A stretch of 64,000 nucleotides of DNA from assembly GCF_020882245.1 (NCBI RefSeq), contig NC_083598.1, positions 35,997,858 to 36,061,857 on the forward strand, given 5' to 3'. A program made the position numbers and the translations under genes. A model generated the notes under the pieces. That model did not search any database and was not told where the DNA came from. It saw only the letters and a program-made list of their open reading frames with translations. Below, one piece after another: positions 12,061-25,650 of the stretch. How positions within the stretch are numbered: the stretch's first letter is position 1; every line of letters starts with the position of its first letter. Origin of the DNA: Rhopalosiphum padi (taxonomy: Eukaryota; Arthropoda; Insecta; Hemiptera; Aphididae).

Positions 12061-15000
12061 TTAGTCTCTGACAATAGGTGCATACAATATTTTATATTTA
12101 GCCTCCCACGAATATCCGACGCTATTTAATCGCGTTTACGAGTGCCTATATAATAATAATCTTATACGATGTACCTATAATACACATCGGAATATAATTT
12201 ATATTAGGCATTCTCTGTCCGGTTCGGTTATCAATCATTTTCGGGTCGTCCGTTTGTTTATACGTCGGCCGTCGTCATCGCGATCGTACATAATATCATA
12301 AAGGTATTATATTCACGTATGAGTACCACTAATATTATTATCTTCACTAGGTGCCTCGCAATAACAACAACAACTACAATAATAACAATATTGTTCAATA
12401 TATATATATACACCATCGTCGTACGACGGTAAACACAATCGGACGCCGACATGGGTGAAAAAAGGTTAATTGAGCTGACCTCGCTTAGAAACGTCGTATA
12501 GAGTAGTCTTGTCAGCGGAGCGAACACAACGGTACTGCAGCAATAGGCCAATAGCCACATAGCTAGTGTCCGCGATATAAATGATTATTCGTATACGCAG
12601 TTGCCGTCACTGTATTTATAATAACATTTATTTTATATGACGCGCGCTATTATCATAGTAATATTATTATGATCGGATGTCGATGATGAACGACGAATAA
12701 TTTTTCGCCGGCGATTAAACGGCCGACCGATAAACGTATACAAAATCTACATATTTTAAATACCAGCCGTAAGCTTTGACACGCGACTCCTTTCAATATG
12801 TTCTATTATCGCATCAAACATAGCCACAAATTCAAAATCGTTAACGAGATTATCTTGCAAGAGAGTTAGGTAGTTATTAGAGTATTATACACATTATAGG
12901 CAGGTATATATTATAGTATTGACGGTAATGAAACCGAGACGCGTGCAAAATGGATTTTCCGCCACGGATCACTGTACGGTGGGATTCGATGGAAACGAAT
13001 ATACCATATATGTATACGCATATATACATTTTGTACAATTTCTTTACAGAATGTTTCTAGACACACACACACAAACACACTCGCCTACTCGCCTAGTCAT
13101 ATTATAATATACGATTGAGAACTATGTCACGTTATTCCGTCTGCAATAAAATACATACATAAAACGAACAAACAAAACAGCGCGTTATTTTAGATTTTTC
13201 TTCTATGAATAACTTTCGTACCTATCGGAAATTGTACACGGGTACGCGTGTATAATAATTTATTATTATTATTATTATATTATGTATATATCGGCGTCAT
13301 ACCACCGACATGTACGCGAGTGAACATTTTAAAATAAAAATATACATTCAGCAGATTTCGCGTCAAAGATCCCGGAAAATTTCCATAAGAATATCGTGTA
13401 CTATCATCTTTTTCTCTCACTCTCTCTCTTTTTTCGCTCGCTGGTAAAAACCAGCAAAACCAACGCGCGGCGTAATATTCAGAAAACGAACCTCCTTTTA
13501 GCGGTTAAGTTGTATACTTACAAATTGTTATGTATATTTAATAGGTTTTTCGCGAGACCACTGTATTATACATTTATACGTATATACGTAAAAAACGATA
13601 TTATGTTGATATGAACGCTCATGTGGAACACTGCAAAGTATAAATGTAGCATATAATGGAACATAATATTATATATTATGCCAAAGAGGTATAGGTAATA
13701 CTAATGTGCATACTGCATAATATATATATATTTCGCAAATTGATAATAATGAGTAATTATCACGCCGTATTATATACTACAACTGTGATTAACATTTTCT
13801 AATAATTGATTGTACAACAGTGGTCTCGAAAATGTATAGATTATTATTATAACAATAATACGTACCCGGCAATATCCTAGTCATAGGTATTAAGTTAATG
13901 TGATCCTCCGAGGTGTACGACTGTACGATATTAGTTGACCAGCTGCAGTTTCGATATTAATTATTATTTCATATTATTATAACATAATAATTACTCCGCC
14001 ACAGCTCGCTGTATTTTTGATCCCACGGGTACGATATAATAATATTATTTTAAATGGTATCACCGCCGCGCTCAACACAGATATTATACACATACTTGTC
14101 TTGTATATGGTCATACTCGTACGTTTATCCTAGCTATTTCTCTATACTCGATCAACACGTCTTTCAGGTCGTCATCGATGACGACTCGCAGTGCAATGCA
14201 CGCCGTCACAGCCAAACGAAATATTCTTTATTCAAATTAAAAACTAAAACTAAAAAAACACGCTATCTCATTTTACACTGTGCTTGTGTGGATACTTGAG
14301 AGTTGAGAGTTGAGAGTCATGGGAGATGGTCGTAATAGTTATCGAAATATATCTCCCTGCACGTGCATGGTCTTTTATCGGTTGTTTTTAAATTAATTAC
14401 GCGTAGGTATAGGTATATCCATATAATATAGTTTCGTTATACAACTAGTCGTTTGTTCGAAACATCTTTATTTTTTTTAAAACCTCTTTGAGATGACGGT
14501 CATAGAACTTACTTCAAAAGTTCTAACTTTTTTCACGCACACAAGCACGCGCATTATCGTCGTATACGTGTATATACAAGTTCACTCGGTCGGTCAGACG
14601 ACGTTCATCTCGATTTCAATTAACTGTCCGCGATATACCCATACGTCTATATGTCTGAGAAATAAATATATATATATATATATAGATGATAGCTACTTCT
14701 TTTATATTATATCCTTTCAACGGTACGTATATTACAGTGCAAAGTACGTCACGTATTTTTCGTTTAAATTAGCCGGCGTTTAGTTTTATCGTTTACAATA
14801 CCCGATTGTTTGCGTCCGGACGTGCAGTACCTATACAATAATATTCTTTCGGTCAGGAAGGCTTTTCGCGAAATTTCGATCGCCGCACAATCCAAGACAC
14901 CACAGCGCTATATATCATTTCGATATACGTTTTAAAAATATTATAGCCATTCCGTCTTCTCCGCCACCTCCGCCGCTGTCGTCGGCACGTTATAATAATA

Positions 15001-15290
15001 ATCTCGCCAGCACACTGCTGCTGCTGCCCGTACAGTATGTATAGTGCAGCTTCACGCCTTCTGCTACATTTACCGTCCGAAAAGTGTCTGTTCATTAATC
15101 TATATTTTATCTGCGCGTTCGACACACGGTCAATTAACCGCGTTACCGAGGTACAGCTGCAAACAGGCCGGGTATATAATACAGGTATAATAGGTGGTAT
15201 ATAATATAATAAAGTAGACATGCGTGTAATACTGTGTAGGTTATACTTGCGAGCCGGCCTATTACCTTTATTCACATGAAAATATAATAT
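12061..15290. other. CpG-containing intergenic or intronic sequence
   Basis: Alternates CpG-containing segments with AT palindromes. Simple repeats include AAC-type repeats near 12361-12390, a CA-type run near 13063-13080, a CT run near 13415-13428 and a TA run at 14666-14684. The longest frame of the window (140 codons, minus strand, 14853-15275) falls here. It is driven by a CCG/CTG-rich segment that encodes poly-Arg and poly-Gln, so it is not called a gene. Confidence 0.5.
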
Positions 15291-15890
15291 TATTATACCT
15301 ACCTATTATGATATCGTATAACAATAATAATTCAAAACTAGACATATCAATAATTTTTTTGAACTCGGTTAAGTTAAATTAATATGCATTAATAAGAAAA
15401 AGTTGATTTAATTTTTAATTAATACTATACATTTTTTTAACATTTTATAAAGTCAAAACTTAGTAGTTTTCTATTAGAAACAGAAAATAATAGTTGTTAT
15501 AATATATAGTAGTAACACTAATAAGTAATAACTAATCAATAATTACTGTAATGTGTTTATAAAGTATATTTCTATAATATAGTATACTACATTAAAGTTG
15601 TTCTTTCTTAAAAAATAAAAATAATAATTTACATTATCCAAAATACTTTATGATATAAAATCGAAATCGATTGAAATATAGTAGAAAAAAATAAAATTGA
15701 AAAAAAATAACTAAACTTCTTGAAATGAAAATGTAATTAATTTATTTCACGCTGATTAAAAAACAATTGAGTTAAGTTAGTAGTTATAAATCAACAGAAA
15801 TTCAAAAGTGACTAGTTAGGTTAAAAAGACAAAATAAAATAAACTTTTTAACTCAACTTAAACTTTTTTAATCTTCAAGAGCTTTGAATA
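15291..15890. other. AT-rich tract with TTAAGTTA-type repeats
   Basis: CpG-poor segment with sharp compositional edges. Related strings recur in both orientations: GGTTAAGTTAAATT near 15367, GAGTTAAGTTAG near 15770 and AACTCAACTTAAAC near 15850. This suggests a decayed inverted-repeat element, but the arms do not align well enough to call one. Confidence 0.4.
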
Positions 15891-16591
15891 TGTACCTGCA
15901 ACAGTCGCCGCTCACGGTAATAATGATTTTCCGATTTTTTTCTCACGTCTTATTCATACGTTACAAGTCCACATGTACAACACACACACGTTTCGTATAT
16001 TTGACTTACTAAATCATATTTATTTTACTTCAGCAATGTGTTAACCTGCACCTTTTATTATTCAGAATACAATATATTCAATTCATATTACATTATATTT
16101 TATATAAAATAGGTAAAGGTACCCACTATATACGCTTAAACTATTATACCGGACGCATCATATTATTGTAAACACACCGAATCGAATCGAAGACCTCCCA
16201 CGCGTGTATACTATTATCAAAACGCAAAGTGCCGCCGCGGTTGTTGTGACTTGTGGCTACTGTTAAATTGCAGCCGGACGGTCTGTCGGTGGGCAAACCG
16301 TGACATAAAAAAATTACATTTAAAATTATTCGTCTGGCGGTGGCTTGTTTTTGTATAGAGTTATTTTTTTGCGTCCAATCCACGCCCAGGTGTATATCAG
16401 GCGAATAACGTGTCTGTGCCGAAACGTATATATACACTATAGTCGGTCAGGGAATCGTTTCTTGTTATATATAGGTACACAACTGAAATAATAATGATGT
16501 GATTATAATATACTAGGAACGCTTTTTAATATTTTTGATATTCCGGGACAAAAAAGCGATTTTCTCGCATAGAATCAAGGAGCGCCTACGC

Positions 16592-16632
<41 letters not shown>

Positions 16633-17040
16633 ATTATATTAAAGATAATGTAACTACAATATACCATAATAAGAGGCGTTCAGAAAAATAAGAACGTCGA
16701 CCGCTATAATAATATAATATTATCATACGTTCAAGAGAACGGACTTGTTGTATACGACGACCTATCTACCGTATGCCTGGCGGATCCCAGTTTCTTATAC
16801 AATATGTTATAAAGTGATACGTGGGGGTGCCATATGGTCGAGCGCAAGAAGACTGCAGTTCGCCGGCCGGTCGCGAAACGATAAATCGATTTTTTTTCCA
16901 CCCAAAACCAAAACATACGTTGTACGTATTATATCGGTATATCTATACAATATGAACTACCGGCTTGATTATCGCGGTAATGGTCGTTGGCACCACTGCT
17001 ATATACAGCTATAATACACATTAACATGTATTACTTTATT
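15891..17040. other. Mixed sequence, no gene called
   Basis: CpG-containing at 16140-16450 and 16720-17010, AT-rich between. A TA microsatellite is at 16594-16626. Open frames of 60-97 codons on both strands overlap one another and have no recognisable domain. Confidence 0.5.
16594..16626. repeat. (TA)n microsatellite, 33 bp
   Basis: Uninterrupted alternating TA. It is one of the longest such tracts in the window and is likely polymorphic in length. Confidence 0.95.
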
Positions 17041-17930
17041 CGCGTTTTAGTGAGGGAGTACAAGGCAATGCTCATCTATTTATTATAAAGCTTCTTATTC
17101 TTTTGCCCTCCCAAAATAAACTTAAGTAAAAGCGCTAATATTTATTTTAAATAAATGTTATTGAGTTAATTTTTTTATTCGGATTAATAGTAGTATATAT
17201 TTATTAGATTATAATGTATATGACCATGAGTATAAACAAGTAAATAAAAACAATAAGAACACAAAAATCAGGTACACAAAATGTTATATGAAAATCATGA
17301 ATCCAAATTAATGTTATCAAAACCTTTTTTTAACTTACCATAATTACACATAATATTTATGAAAGAAATGTATAAATTACTTTTCTAGAGATTGATCAAA
17401 ATGGGTTTACCTATTCATTATATGTGCGCACTTTTTTTATTCATTTTATTTGGCACCTTTTATTTGTTTAGTGATTTCCTATATTTATTTATGTTTTTCT
17501 TTTGTTCATATTATTATACAATATTATATGATTCATATTCATCTCTGATTGTTTATATACAATGTATATAACAATGCTTAAGGTACGTGAGTGTATCTTA
17601 GTGTGGCCTAGTATTTCTATTTTCTTTGTAAAAAAAATAAAATAAAATTGGTTTTATTTAATTATACTATTTTTATAATATTACCGTATTTAAAAAAACA
17701 AATAACAATAAAAAAAATAGTATTAGGTATTTGTAAATATTTTAACTACAGGGGTGTACAGGACACACGCACTCCTAAAGTAGTATAATAATAATCCTAA
17801 GTCTAAATCGTTAACCAAATTGGTTATACGTAGAAAAGAAATTGCAAACATTTATATAATTATTTGTGAAAATAGTTGTCGAAAATATAATCTTAGCATA
17901 CAAATCGCAAGCAAAATATGCGCGGCTGAT
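17041..17930. other. AT-rich tract, no gene seen
   Basis: CpG-poor sequence rich in A and T tracts. No supported open frame, element end or RNA gene. Confidence 0.6.
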
Positions 17931-19090
17931 ATATAGATACAAACTACGAACCTCTATTATATTATAATATAATTACATCAAGCAGGTAGGTACTAGGTAT
18001 ATTGTAGTCTGGTAATGATCTCAAAACAGCTTGAGAACATATTTTCGGTATCAACGAGATAAAAACCAAATAAAACTCAAACGACGTGCCTGCCTCTGTG
18101 GACCGTGTTCGACAACGCGCGAGCACCTATATTATAAAATATGTACTCACGCACGGTATTATAATATGATATTCTATCGCGGCGGAGTCTCTCGATCACG
18201 CGGCTCGTAAATCAAATCAGACTCGATGTGTGCGCGCCGAGATCGCCGGTCGCGCGTTGATAGGGGGCAAGTCGGGCGGCGGCGCGGGAATTCACGTCGG
18301 TCGGAATTAATTGTCCAGTAATTTATGTGCGCGCGCGTGTACGGAATTAAAACCGCCTAGGGACACGAACCGGTCAACAGCCCTCCTTATTACAATATTT
18401 CGTCGGACGTCACTCTAGGCAAAAACTATTATTTCCCAAAACGATTTCGTTTTGTTTTTTTTTTGTTTTTTTTTTTCGGGGGGAAAACACACACGCGCAC
18501 ACACACGAAATAAACGAAACCAACCATCGGCCCCGCGGGCGCGTGAGGGCACCGATTTTTTCATCTTAACTAGCTCGTCGTCGCCGCCGCTGCTGCCACC
18601 GCTGTCGTCTATTCACGAATGGTTCGCACTGCAGTGATAATATTGGTGTTTGTGAGTGTGTGTAGTAAAGCGTTAAAACGTTATCGCGGGCGCGCACACG
18701 CCAACATGGTGACGATCATTTATGTTTGTTTTCCCGTGTAAATATTATAATTTATTTTTTTATATGAAATCCATAAAATGTCGAGTTCCAAGGACGAACG
18801 CTAATCTTTGTTTTCCCTTCAGACTTCCATACGTACTGTACTACTGTGCAGCAGTTGGAATAATGTATCATTCTCAAGCGTCATATGCAGGACGCGCGAA
18901 CAAAGTATAATATAAAATATTGTGTACGCGCGGGTATCTTCCTCGTAGTTGTGGCAGTGGCGACTTGCGGTCCGGCGCGAGCGAGGGTGGAAACGGGTAT
19001 CCACTATTCGGTGTAACGTGTTTCCTCCCTCCCTAGCCATCCCCAGCCGTTCGAACACGCCGCGGTGCTCGGCGTACCGGTGTTTCCTGT
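17931..19090. other. CpG-rich block 1, possible regulatory or promoter region
   Basis: One of the most CpG-dense stretches. It includes runs such as GCGCGCGCGTGTACGG, a pyrimidine tract at 18448-18478 followed by a short G-run, a CA-type repeat at 18486-18508, and GCC/GCT-rich sequence at 18578-18605. It carries copy 1 of the duplicated motif. An ATG in fair context (CCAACATGG, ATG at 18706) opens only 11 codons before a stop. I cannot show transcription. It could be a promoter, an enhancer or simply an unmethylated CpG-rich segment. Confidence 0.4.
18303..18344 (+). promoter_or_regulatory. Duplicated AATTA/TTTATG motif, copy 1
   Basis: Contains GGAATTAATTGTCCAGTAAT continuing TTATGTG, then a GCGC tract and TGTACGG. 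The same order of elements occurs at 48961-49008. AATTA and TTTATG are core strings bound by homeodomain proteins, so the motif may be a regulatory module. The function is inferred only from the motif and the duplication. Confidence 0.4.
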
Positions 19091-20460
19091 AATTACCATA
19101 TTACTATACATTTGAAAAGATAATTGAATAACAGGTATTTATCAAATGTACAGTAGCAATTATTCATTTGCCGCCACTCGTTTCTACATAGGCTCGTATT
19201 TTCATTGTTTTTTTTTTATATTATACATCCGTAATGTGGTCTTGTGAACGTTAATAATATGTATATGAGCACGACATTATAATGTTGTGTGCGAGAGGCA
19301 TAAACAGCGTCTCTGTGTGAGTAGGGCTGATTAATTAACGGTATACAGAAGAAATATACATATGTACAAATAATAATAACAAATACCTATAACAATCGAA
19401 ACCAACATTTTTTAAATGTTTAACCATTGTTACAACATTTATCGAGATATAACTTATATTTTGGTATTAAATTGTTAATGTGAACTTAAAGCCATTATTG
19501 ACGAATCTAAATAAAACTAATAAACGAAAACAATAATGAAAGTCATATACGTTTTATTTTAACTATGAAGATCAAAGCATTTTTCACAAGTACAAATATT
19601 TTTTTTTACCCGATAGCACAAAGCAGCAGTCTAGATAAGAGATAACAAAAGCGTTTTTTTTTTTTTTAAAGGGTTGCGCGTAAGTTTCTGTTTCGATTAG
19701 GTTAGGTTAATGTTTGATAAGTGCTACGCTATACAGCAATTTATAATTTTTCCAGTATTCCACATGTCCGTATAGTAATTGTAATTACCATAAAAAATTT
19801 ACATTTGTGAAATAATAATTATTAATTATTATTATTTGTAAATACATCAATACGATCGCAATAAGAATTAGCGTGACTAAAGTGCCAAAGGTTATTGGGT
19901 TTCGGCAAAAGTAGTTGTTATTCGTCTCGTCGGCGGGCCGACATCATAAATTCAATGAATACAATAATTACTAATTCGTAAAATCATAAATTCACTGCCG
20001 CACCAACAAAATCGGTAAACCGTTTCGTCGGGTCTGTACATATCTGTATATAATATACGTAATATAATTGATATTATAAATTCAGTATAGTTGGAAGTAG
20101 CGACGGTATAGCGTTTTTTTTTCCGACCGTAGCGTTTATAGCAAGAGCGAAAGCGATACGCCACAATGTCATTATTTTTCATTGTAAATATATTATAACG
20201 AACGTTTTTATAATGAAAACGCAAACTCTTTACACTTTCTTATCCCGGTAACATATTTCTGTCTAATCGAAAAATAAATAATATATTCATTATAAATTTA
20301 AAAAATGAAAAAAATTCTGCGTCGCATCGTGATACCGAAAGGACACCATAACTATCATAAAATTTACGACCCGTGTTGCATAAAAAAAAACTCCATAGAT
20401 TAATAATATTTCGATTGCGTTTTTTCACTGAAACGGTTATCATAATATACGTCTTAGTCA
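19091..20460. other. AT-rich to mixed sequence, no gene called
   Basis: Contains T-tracts near 19207, 19600 and 19655 and a TTAGGTTAGGTTAA string at 19697, which is too short to be telomeric. Minus-strand frames at 19952-20461 are Tyr/Ile/Arg-rich with no recognisable domain. Confidence 0.5.
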
Positions 20461-21321
20461 CATTCTTTTTTTTCTAACGCTTTACGGCAGCGTGCCTGTG
20501 CCACCCGCAGCAATATAATAATATGGACTTACATTTCGAACCAAATTTCGCGGCTCTGCGTTCGCGTATATACGAGTATAGCGACGGTTCCGTTACGCGC
20601 TATCGTTGTTTAAGCGGTAACCGGTAAGCCAGCGCACCGCTATATGATATAATATGTTCGAATAATAATATATATATTATCACCAGCTATGTAGTGTATG
20701 TCCAAAGCGCCGTCGTGCTGCAGAAAATAAGCAATAGCGTCGTTACTCGCGCAGTGATTTCAAAGGTCTGCGGGCCGCGAACAATAATCGAACAAAGCGA
20801 AACGCATTTATCTCGTCGGGTCGTCCGGCCGCAGACGCGCAAAGGTCGGGTCGGGTTTGTCCGCGATTCGTAATTAAACGCGTTAGCGCACATATAGGGC
20901 GGACCGGCCTCCCTCGCCCTTAACGAAAACAAATAAACCATCCTCCCTCTACCAAACGCGCGCTACGTATCGAGTGACGCGAGTCATCAATCGTCATTTA
21001 ACTCTTTTCGGTTCTTCTTGCACCGTAAGCACATTAGCGGTTCGAACGATATAATATTATGTGTGCACCGCGCCCGTTGCCGATTAATCTTTCCGGATCG
21101 TCGGAATCTCGTGTTATTATATGATAACATTGCAATCATTATTATTATATCGAGAATAGTATAACAACGTCGCGTACACGCACCATATAATATTATAATG
21201 ACACCTTCGCGGCAGTGATTCGAAGTTGTCAGGAAACGCGTGCACGTGTCCGGTTCCGGAGCCGGTCTACTTTTGAAGTTCTGACCGAGACATCTAAACC
21301 GGAAACGATATACACACTATG
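20461..21321. other. CpG-rich block, possible regulatory DNA
   Basis: CpG-rich stretch with a GTAATTAAACGCG string near 20870 whose TAATTAAACGCG core recurs near 27884. A minus-strand frame at 20687-20941 lacks recognisable features. No element or RNA gene is supported. Confidence 0.4.
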
Positions 21322-21770
21322 ACTAAGGCTGGGGACTTATTATAGAAGTTACCAGTTAATATGAGTATGCAATAACCATTCAAAACATATATTAAATTTG
21401 TTTCATATGGTACTTTATGGTACTTGAAGTCTATATCATGGTAATTTTTTTTCATGCGTTGCGTGTTTAACTCTTTTTCACGCGTTAATTCATGTCATGT
21501 TAAACTTACACATTTTAAACGCATATTTCATATGGAATTATAATTACATTATTCAATACAGTTTACTTAGTCCCTGTAGACCCGTAATTATTACTATTAT
21601 TCTTATTGTAATAAGTAAATGTTATAACTGTTTCGGTCGATTATTGCAAATTCGTTTAGTATATAATATTATGTAATTGCGTAAATTTTAGGGTATATTT
21701 GGTGATTTTGTAGAGCATAAATGCATGTATATTTTAAGAATTATTGGGACGTGAAGTCCCTAGCCTCAGT
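21322..21770. mobile_element. MITE-like element, family 2 (449 bp)
   Basis: The left end is ACTAAGGCTGGGGACTT and the right end, as reverse complement, is ACTGAGGCTAGGGACTT. This gives a 17-bp terminal inverted repeat with two mismatches. The interior is AT-rich and lacks a transposase frame. Target duplication is unclear: TATG precedes and TATT follows. A further short palindrome (GGGAC and GTCCC around 5 bases) lies just inside the right end. No second copy was found in the window. Confidence 0.6.
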
Positions 21771-23750
21771 TATTAAATTATTATGACGGATGACGTAAAA
21801 GCAGTGCTGCGAGGATTTTTGCTTTTCACGCGGTTATCACCCTTTTTTTTTTATTTGATTTTTTTTGTATTAGACTGCAGAATATTATCATGATACGGAT
21901 ATGCGCACACTCGACCGGGGTCGGGGTCGCATTTATCTTCTGTGCAGAGCCGACAGGCTTGTAATCAATATTAATGTCCGAAATTCGACGGGGGGAGCGC
22001 ATTAACCCGGCCGCCGCATCGTTTCGTATACGCGTTTCGTGGCAAAGAGTAGGTACCTCGTTGATGCCATAATGGTCTTATAATAATACGTTCTAATCAT
22101 TTAACGATCTCAATGTATGTGTGTTTTGCTCCAGAAATACCGGTTTTGTTGACTTGTGTATATTTTATTTCTATACACTCATTGCGCGGTTGTGATATTT
22201 TTTTGTTTACACGGAACATTCGGGGCCGTGGCAACGCAGCGCCGGCCGTATTTGTTTTGCTTCGCGCGCGCGCTGCGGAGAGTGATATGGCACAATATTT
22301 ATAACGCTGTATAGTAGCACCGATAGTATAATATATTGTATTATATATGTATGGTATGATAATATATAAGTATAAAGTGGTATTCGCCGGGAGAAAAATC
22401 CGGACGCGCGGGGTCATACTACTGCGACGACGACAAGGGCAAAACAAATAAATCTATAATGTTATGATAATTTTCAGCTTAGTCATTTTCGTACGGGTTT
22501 CTTTATTTCGGTTATTTTTTTATTATTATTTTTTCTATCCGTCGTACGCGTACCGGCGACAAGGATGGGCGAAGGGTACTCGTTCTCGGCGCGAACGTTC
22601 CGAGTTCGAAATGACTCTATTTCCTTCGCCAACGGTCATTCAACGTGTGTGAAACGACACACGCCGTCGTGAGAAACTTCGGAACGCGTCACGATCGCGG
22701 GGTCGCGTCCAAGTCGCATTACTATTATTATTGCTTTGTCGAAAGGTGCGTTTAACGGACACTATAAACGCGCGACGCGTTGTGAGTACACTATATAATA
22801 TAATACGTAGGTACGTACAATACTATTAAATAGTAATGTGTTGTGTCATATTTGTTAGCGTCGTCCGCAAACGAATCGCTTCGGTAGTCGGGTGGCGATA
22901 AGTGGAGTCGACGAAAACGGTTCCGCCACACACATATATATATACTCGTATTTTGGATGTAATAATATATGACGACGAAACGATCTTCGGGTCCCTCGTG
23001 ACGATGACTGCGGCAGGAAACGGAATTCGTCGCTAACGACCGATGACGCGGTCTCGGGTTTCCACTGATCGATATGTACCTACCTACGCCGCATCACAAA
23101 GAACACCTTTTGCGGTGACTTGTAAGACAAATACGCCTTTTGGCAACTGTCGGTGGTGGCCGCGAGGTCGCATTATATACGTAAATGCATAACGTAACGC
23201 GCGACGTATACACCGCCAGTCTACATCACATATATATATATATATATTATATACACTCCTCCTAGGATGAGATTTTCTCCACGGCATCACGGAATTTCAA
23301 AGGTCTAAGTCGATTACAAAGGTCAAAGAGTCGTTTCGCGAACTCCAAATCCATACAATATAAATATATATATATATTAATATATTATATGCCCTTCCCC
23401 CGTTGTCCACGAGCGTTTCGTCTGCCGCGTACAGACTTTACGCCGATGTGGTTTTCTTCGGGAACCCTTTTATGCCGACAACATTATCGTCCTTTATCAT
23501 CCGTACCGTCTGCACAATGTCAATCAATTTAACTACGTTCATTGTGCCGGGAGGACGCAGTAGATCGCGTGAAATATAACAATACACATATTATTATGTA
23601 TAGCTGGACGGAGTACGCGATTCGTCTAACGAGAACCGCACATAACAAATTGCCGTTTCCGCGACAAAAACCGACCAGAATCGCGGCCCACGTCGTCCGT
23701 CGAAAATCTCTAACTTTTGTGTGTATAATAATATATATAATATAGGCACT
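21771..23750. other. CpG-rich block, no gene called
   Basis: Extended CpG-rich sequence, densest at 21900-22040, 22190-22290 and 22540-23070, with TA runs near 22929 and 23228. Overlapping frames on both strands (60-116 codons) show no domain, and several cover the same bases. Possible regulatory DNA. Confidence 0.45.
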
Positions 23751-25650
23751 TACGAAAAGAGGAAAAAAATATTGCTACATTTTAAGTATTGAGAACGCAT
23801 GCCAAATCGAAATATTTAGTCGCATCACGTACGCTTGGAAAATTTATTTCACCGTTTCATTTGCAAACTAGTGTACTAGGAGATTGTACTTTTTAGACCG
23901 TAGTAATACAACGACATCATATTATATAATATTTTAAGATTATTACTTATTTGTTTTTTTTTTATTTTCAAAAATATTTTTTATTATTTTTCCGTCGACA
24001 ATTCTTCGGATTTGTTTATTTCGAACACGCAATATGCTATTCTACATAAATTACTCTGTAACTTTTTGTATTCTGTTTATATCGAATTTTTACAAGAAAT
24101 ATTTTAAAATAAGAGTAATTTCACGTTATAATATAATCTCAATTCGATTACTCTGTTTTATTATTTTTATTCTAACAATTCAAAACTCTTTAAGATTAAA
24201 TTATCATATTTATGAATTTGTTATTATGTGGCCCTGAAGAGAATGTGTTTTTTTCAGTACTCAATAAGGATGTTCACAATGTTTGGTTAAGCAAAAAGCT
24301 ACACGTGTAGGTGCATAATAATGTTGAACTCGCATGTACCCGTAGATAGTATTGAACCTCGTTATTTGTATAAACCTCATATACAGGTATTATATATTTT
24401 GAATGGGCCACATTTATATAGTGTATAATATTTTATATTCTAAAAAAATAGGAAATGTAATGGTTTTTATTTTCTTTCAATGATAATATTATAAATAATA
24501 TGATATTTCTAAAAATCTCATTATGAACACGAACACCAGAGAAAATGTCCTGTTGGTTGTATTATTGACTAGAAAAAGTTTACAATAAAATAATGTTGTA
24601 GGTATGTAAGCTTTGCCATTTCCATTAAAATAATTTTAAAGTTTTGGTTTGCCGGACAGAAATATAAATAAAATAATCAAATAAGACGAGAAAAGTTATT
24701 TTTAGATGCGAAATATTTACAAGACTTCATCTTGGTAATTCAATCACATTAGAGAGAAAACTTACAACTTTCTTCCGTTGTCCGTAAAGATTATAGTCAC
24801 TGAGAATATTTTTTGACAAGAATAACGTCAATTATTCGGGTTTATGTAAGTGTCTGCCCTTATATTATGATAAAACTCAGAATCTGAGATATTATAGTAT
24901 TAACTGATTGTATAAAATATTATTGTACATGAAGAAAATTTTAATTAGATTTAAACATCACAATAAAAGCTTATTGGAATTTTGATTCTTAAATAACATT
25001 CCTACTTCAGTATAAAAATTAGTCACTTAAAAGTGAAACTCTATTATATAATGTACGAGTACTAGTTATCACTTTTTCGTTTTTTCAGTAATATTACATT
25101 ATATTAATATATTTTACAATATTTACATAATAATAATAATATGCTGATATGAGAATATGAGATGATTAATCTTCAATTAATTTTAGGTTTTTCGATTGAT
25201 CTGTTACACACATTATATCCAAAACTATTAACGTTTTTAAAGATATTATTTACATAATTTTAAGTTCTTAAAAACAACATTTTTCTATCACATATATTTT
25301 TTTACTATTTTTAATAACAAAATTCATTTTTAATTCCTTATTCCAAGTCATTAACCAAATATGTTAACTAGAATAAAAATATGTTCCCAAAATGATTAAC
25401 TTAATATTAATTATAACTTATAAGTATAATATTAACATTTATAAGAAGTATCTTATTTTACTGCAGTTGTTTGTATTCTGACGAAAACCTTGATTTTTAA
25501 AAACCAATAATATAGCTTTTGTATATTTTATTGTTTACAAATGTAGAATAATTAATATTCAATAAAATTGTCTAATCAACCTCAATTATAATAGTTATTT
25601 AATAACAACAATGTTTAATCAATAACTTTTAATTTGGTATTTTGATTATA
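23751..25650. other. AT-rich tract, no gene seen
   Basis: Long CpG-poor tract with sharp edges against the CpG-richer flanks. It contains many poly-A/T tracts and short AT palindromes. No open frame with protein-like composition and no inverted-repeat boundaries were found. Confidence 0.6.

Noticed and set aside
14853..15275. Longest open frame, 140 codons, minus strand
   Set aside because: Its Arg- and Gln-runs come from CCG/CTG triplet-rich DNA, the rest is Tyr/Ile-rich, and no domain is recognisable. A frame of this length is plausible by chance in 64 kb.
15350..15880. TTAAGTTA/TAACTTAA strings as an inverted-repeat element
   Set aside because: Arms align poorly and limits cannot be set.
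18706..18741. Short ATG frame in good context at the end of CpG-rich block 1
   Set aside because: Only 11 codons before the stop and the possible donor after it is weak. It cannot be called a first exon without transcripts.
19697..19712. TTAGGTTAGGTTAA considered as telomeric
   Set aside because: Only about two units, inside unrelated sequence.
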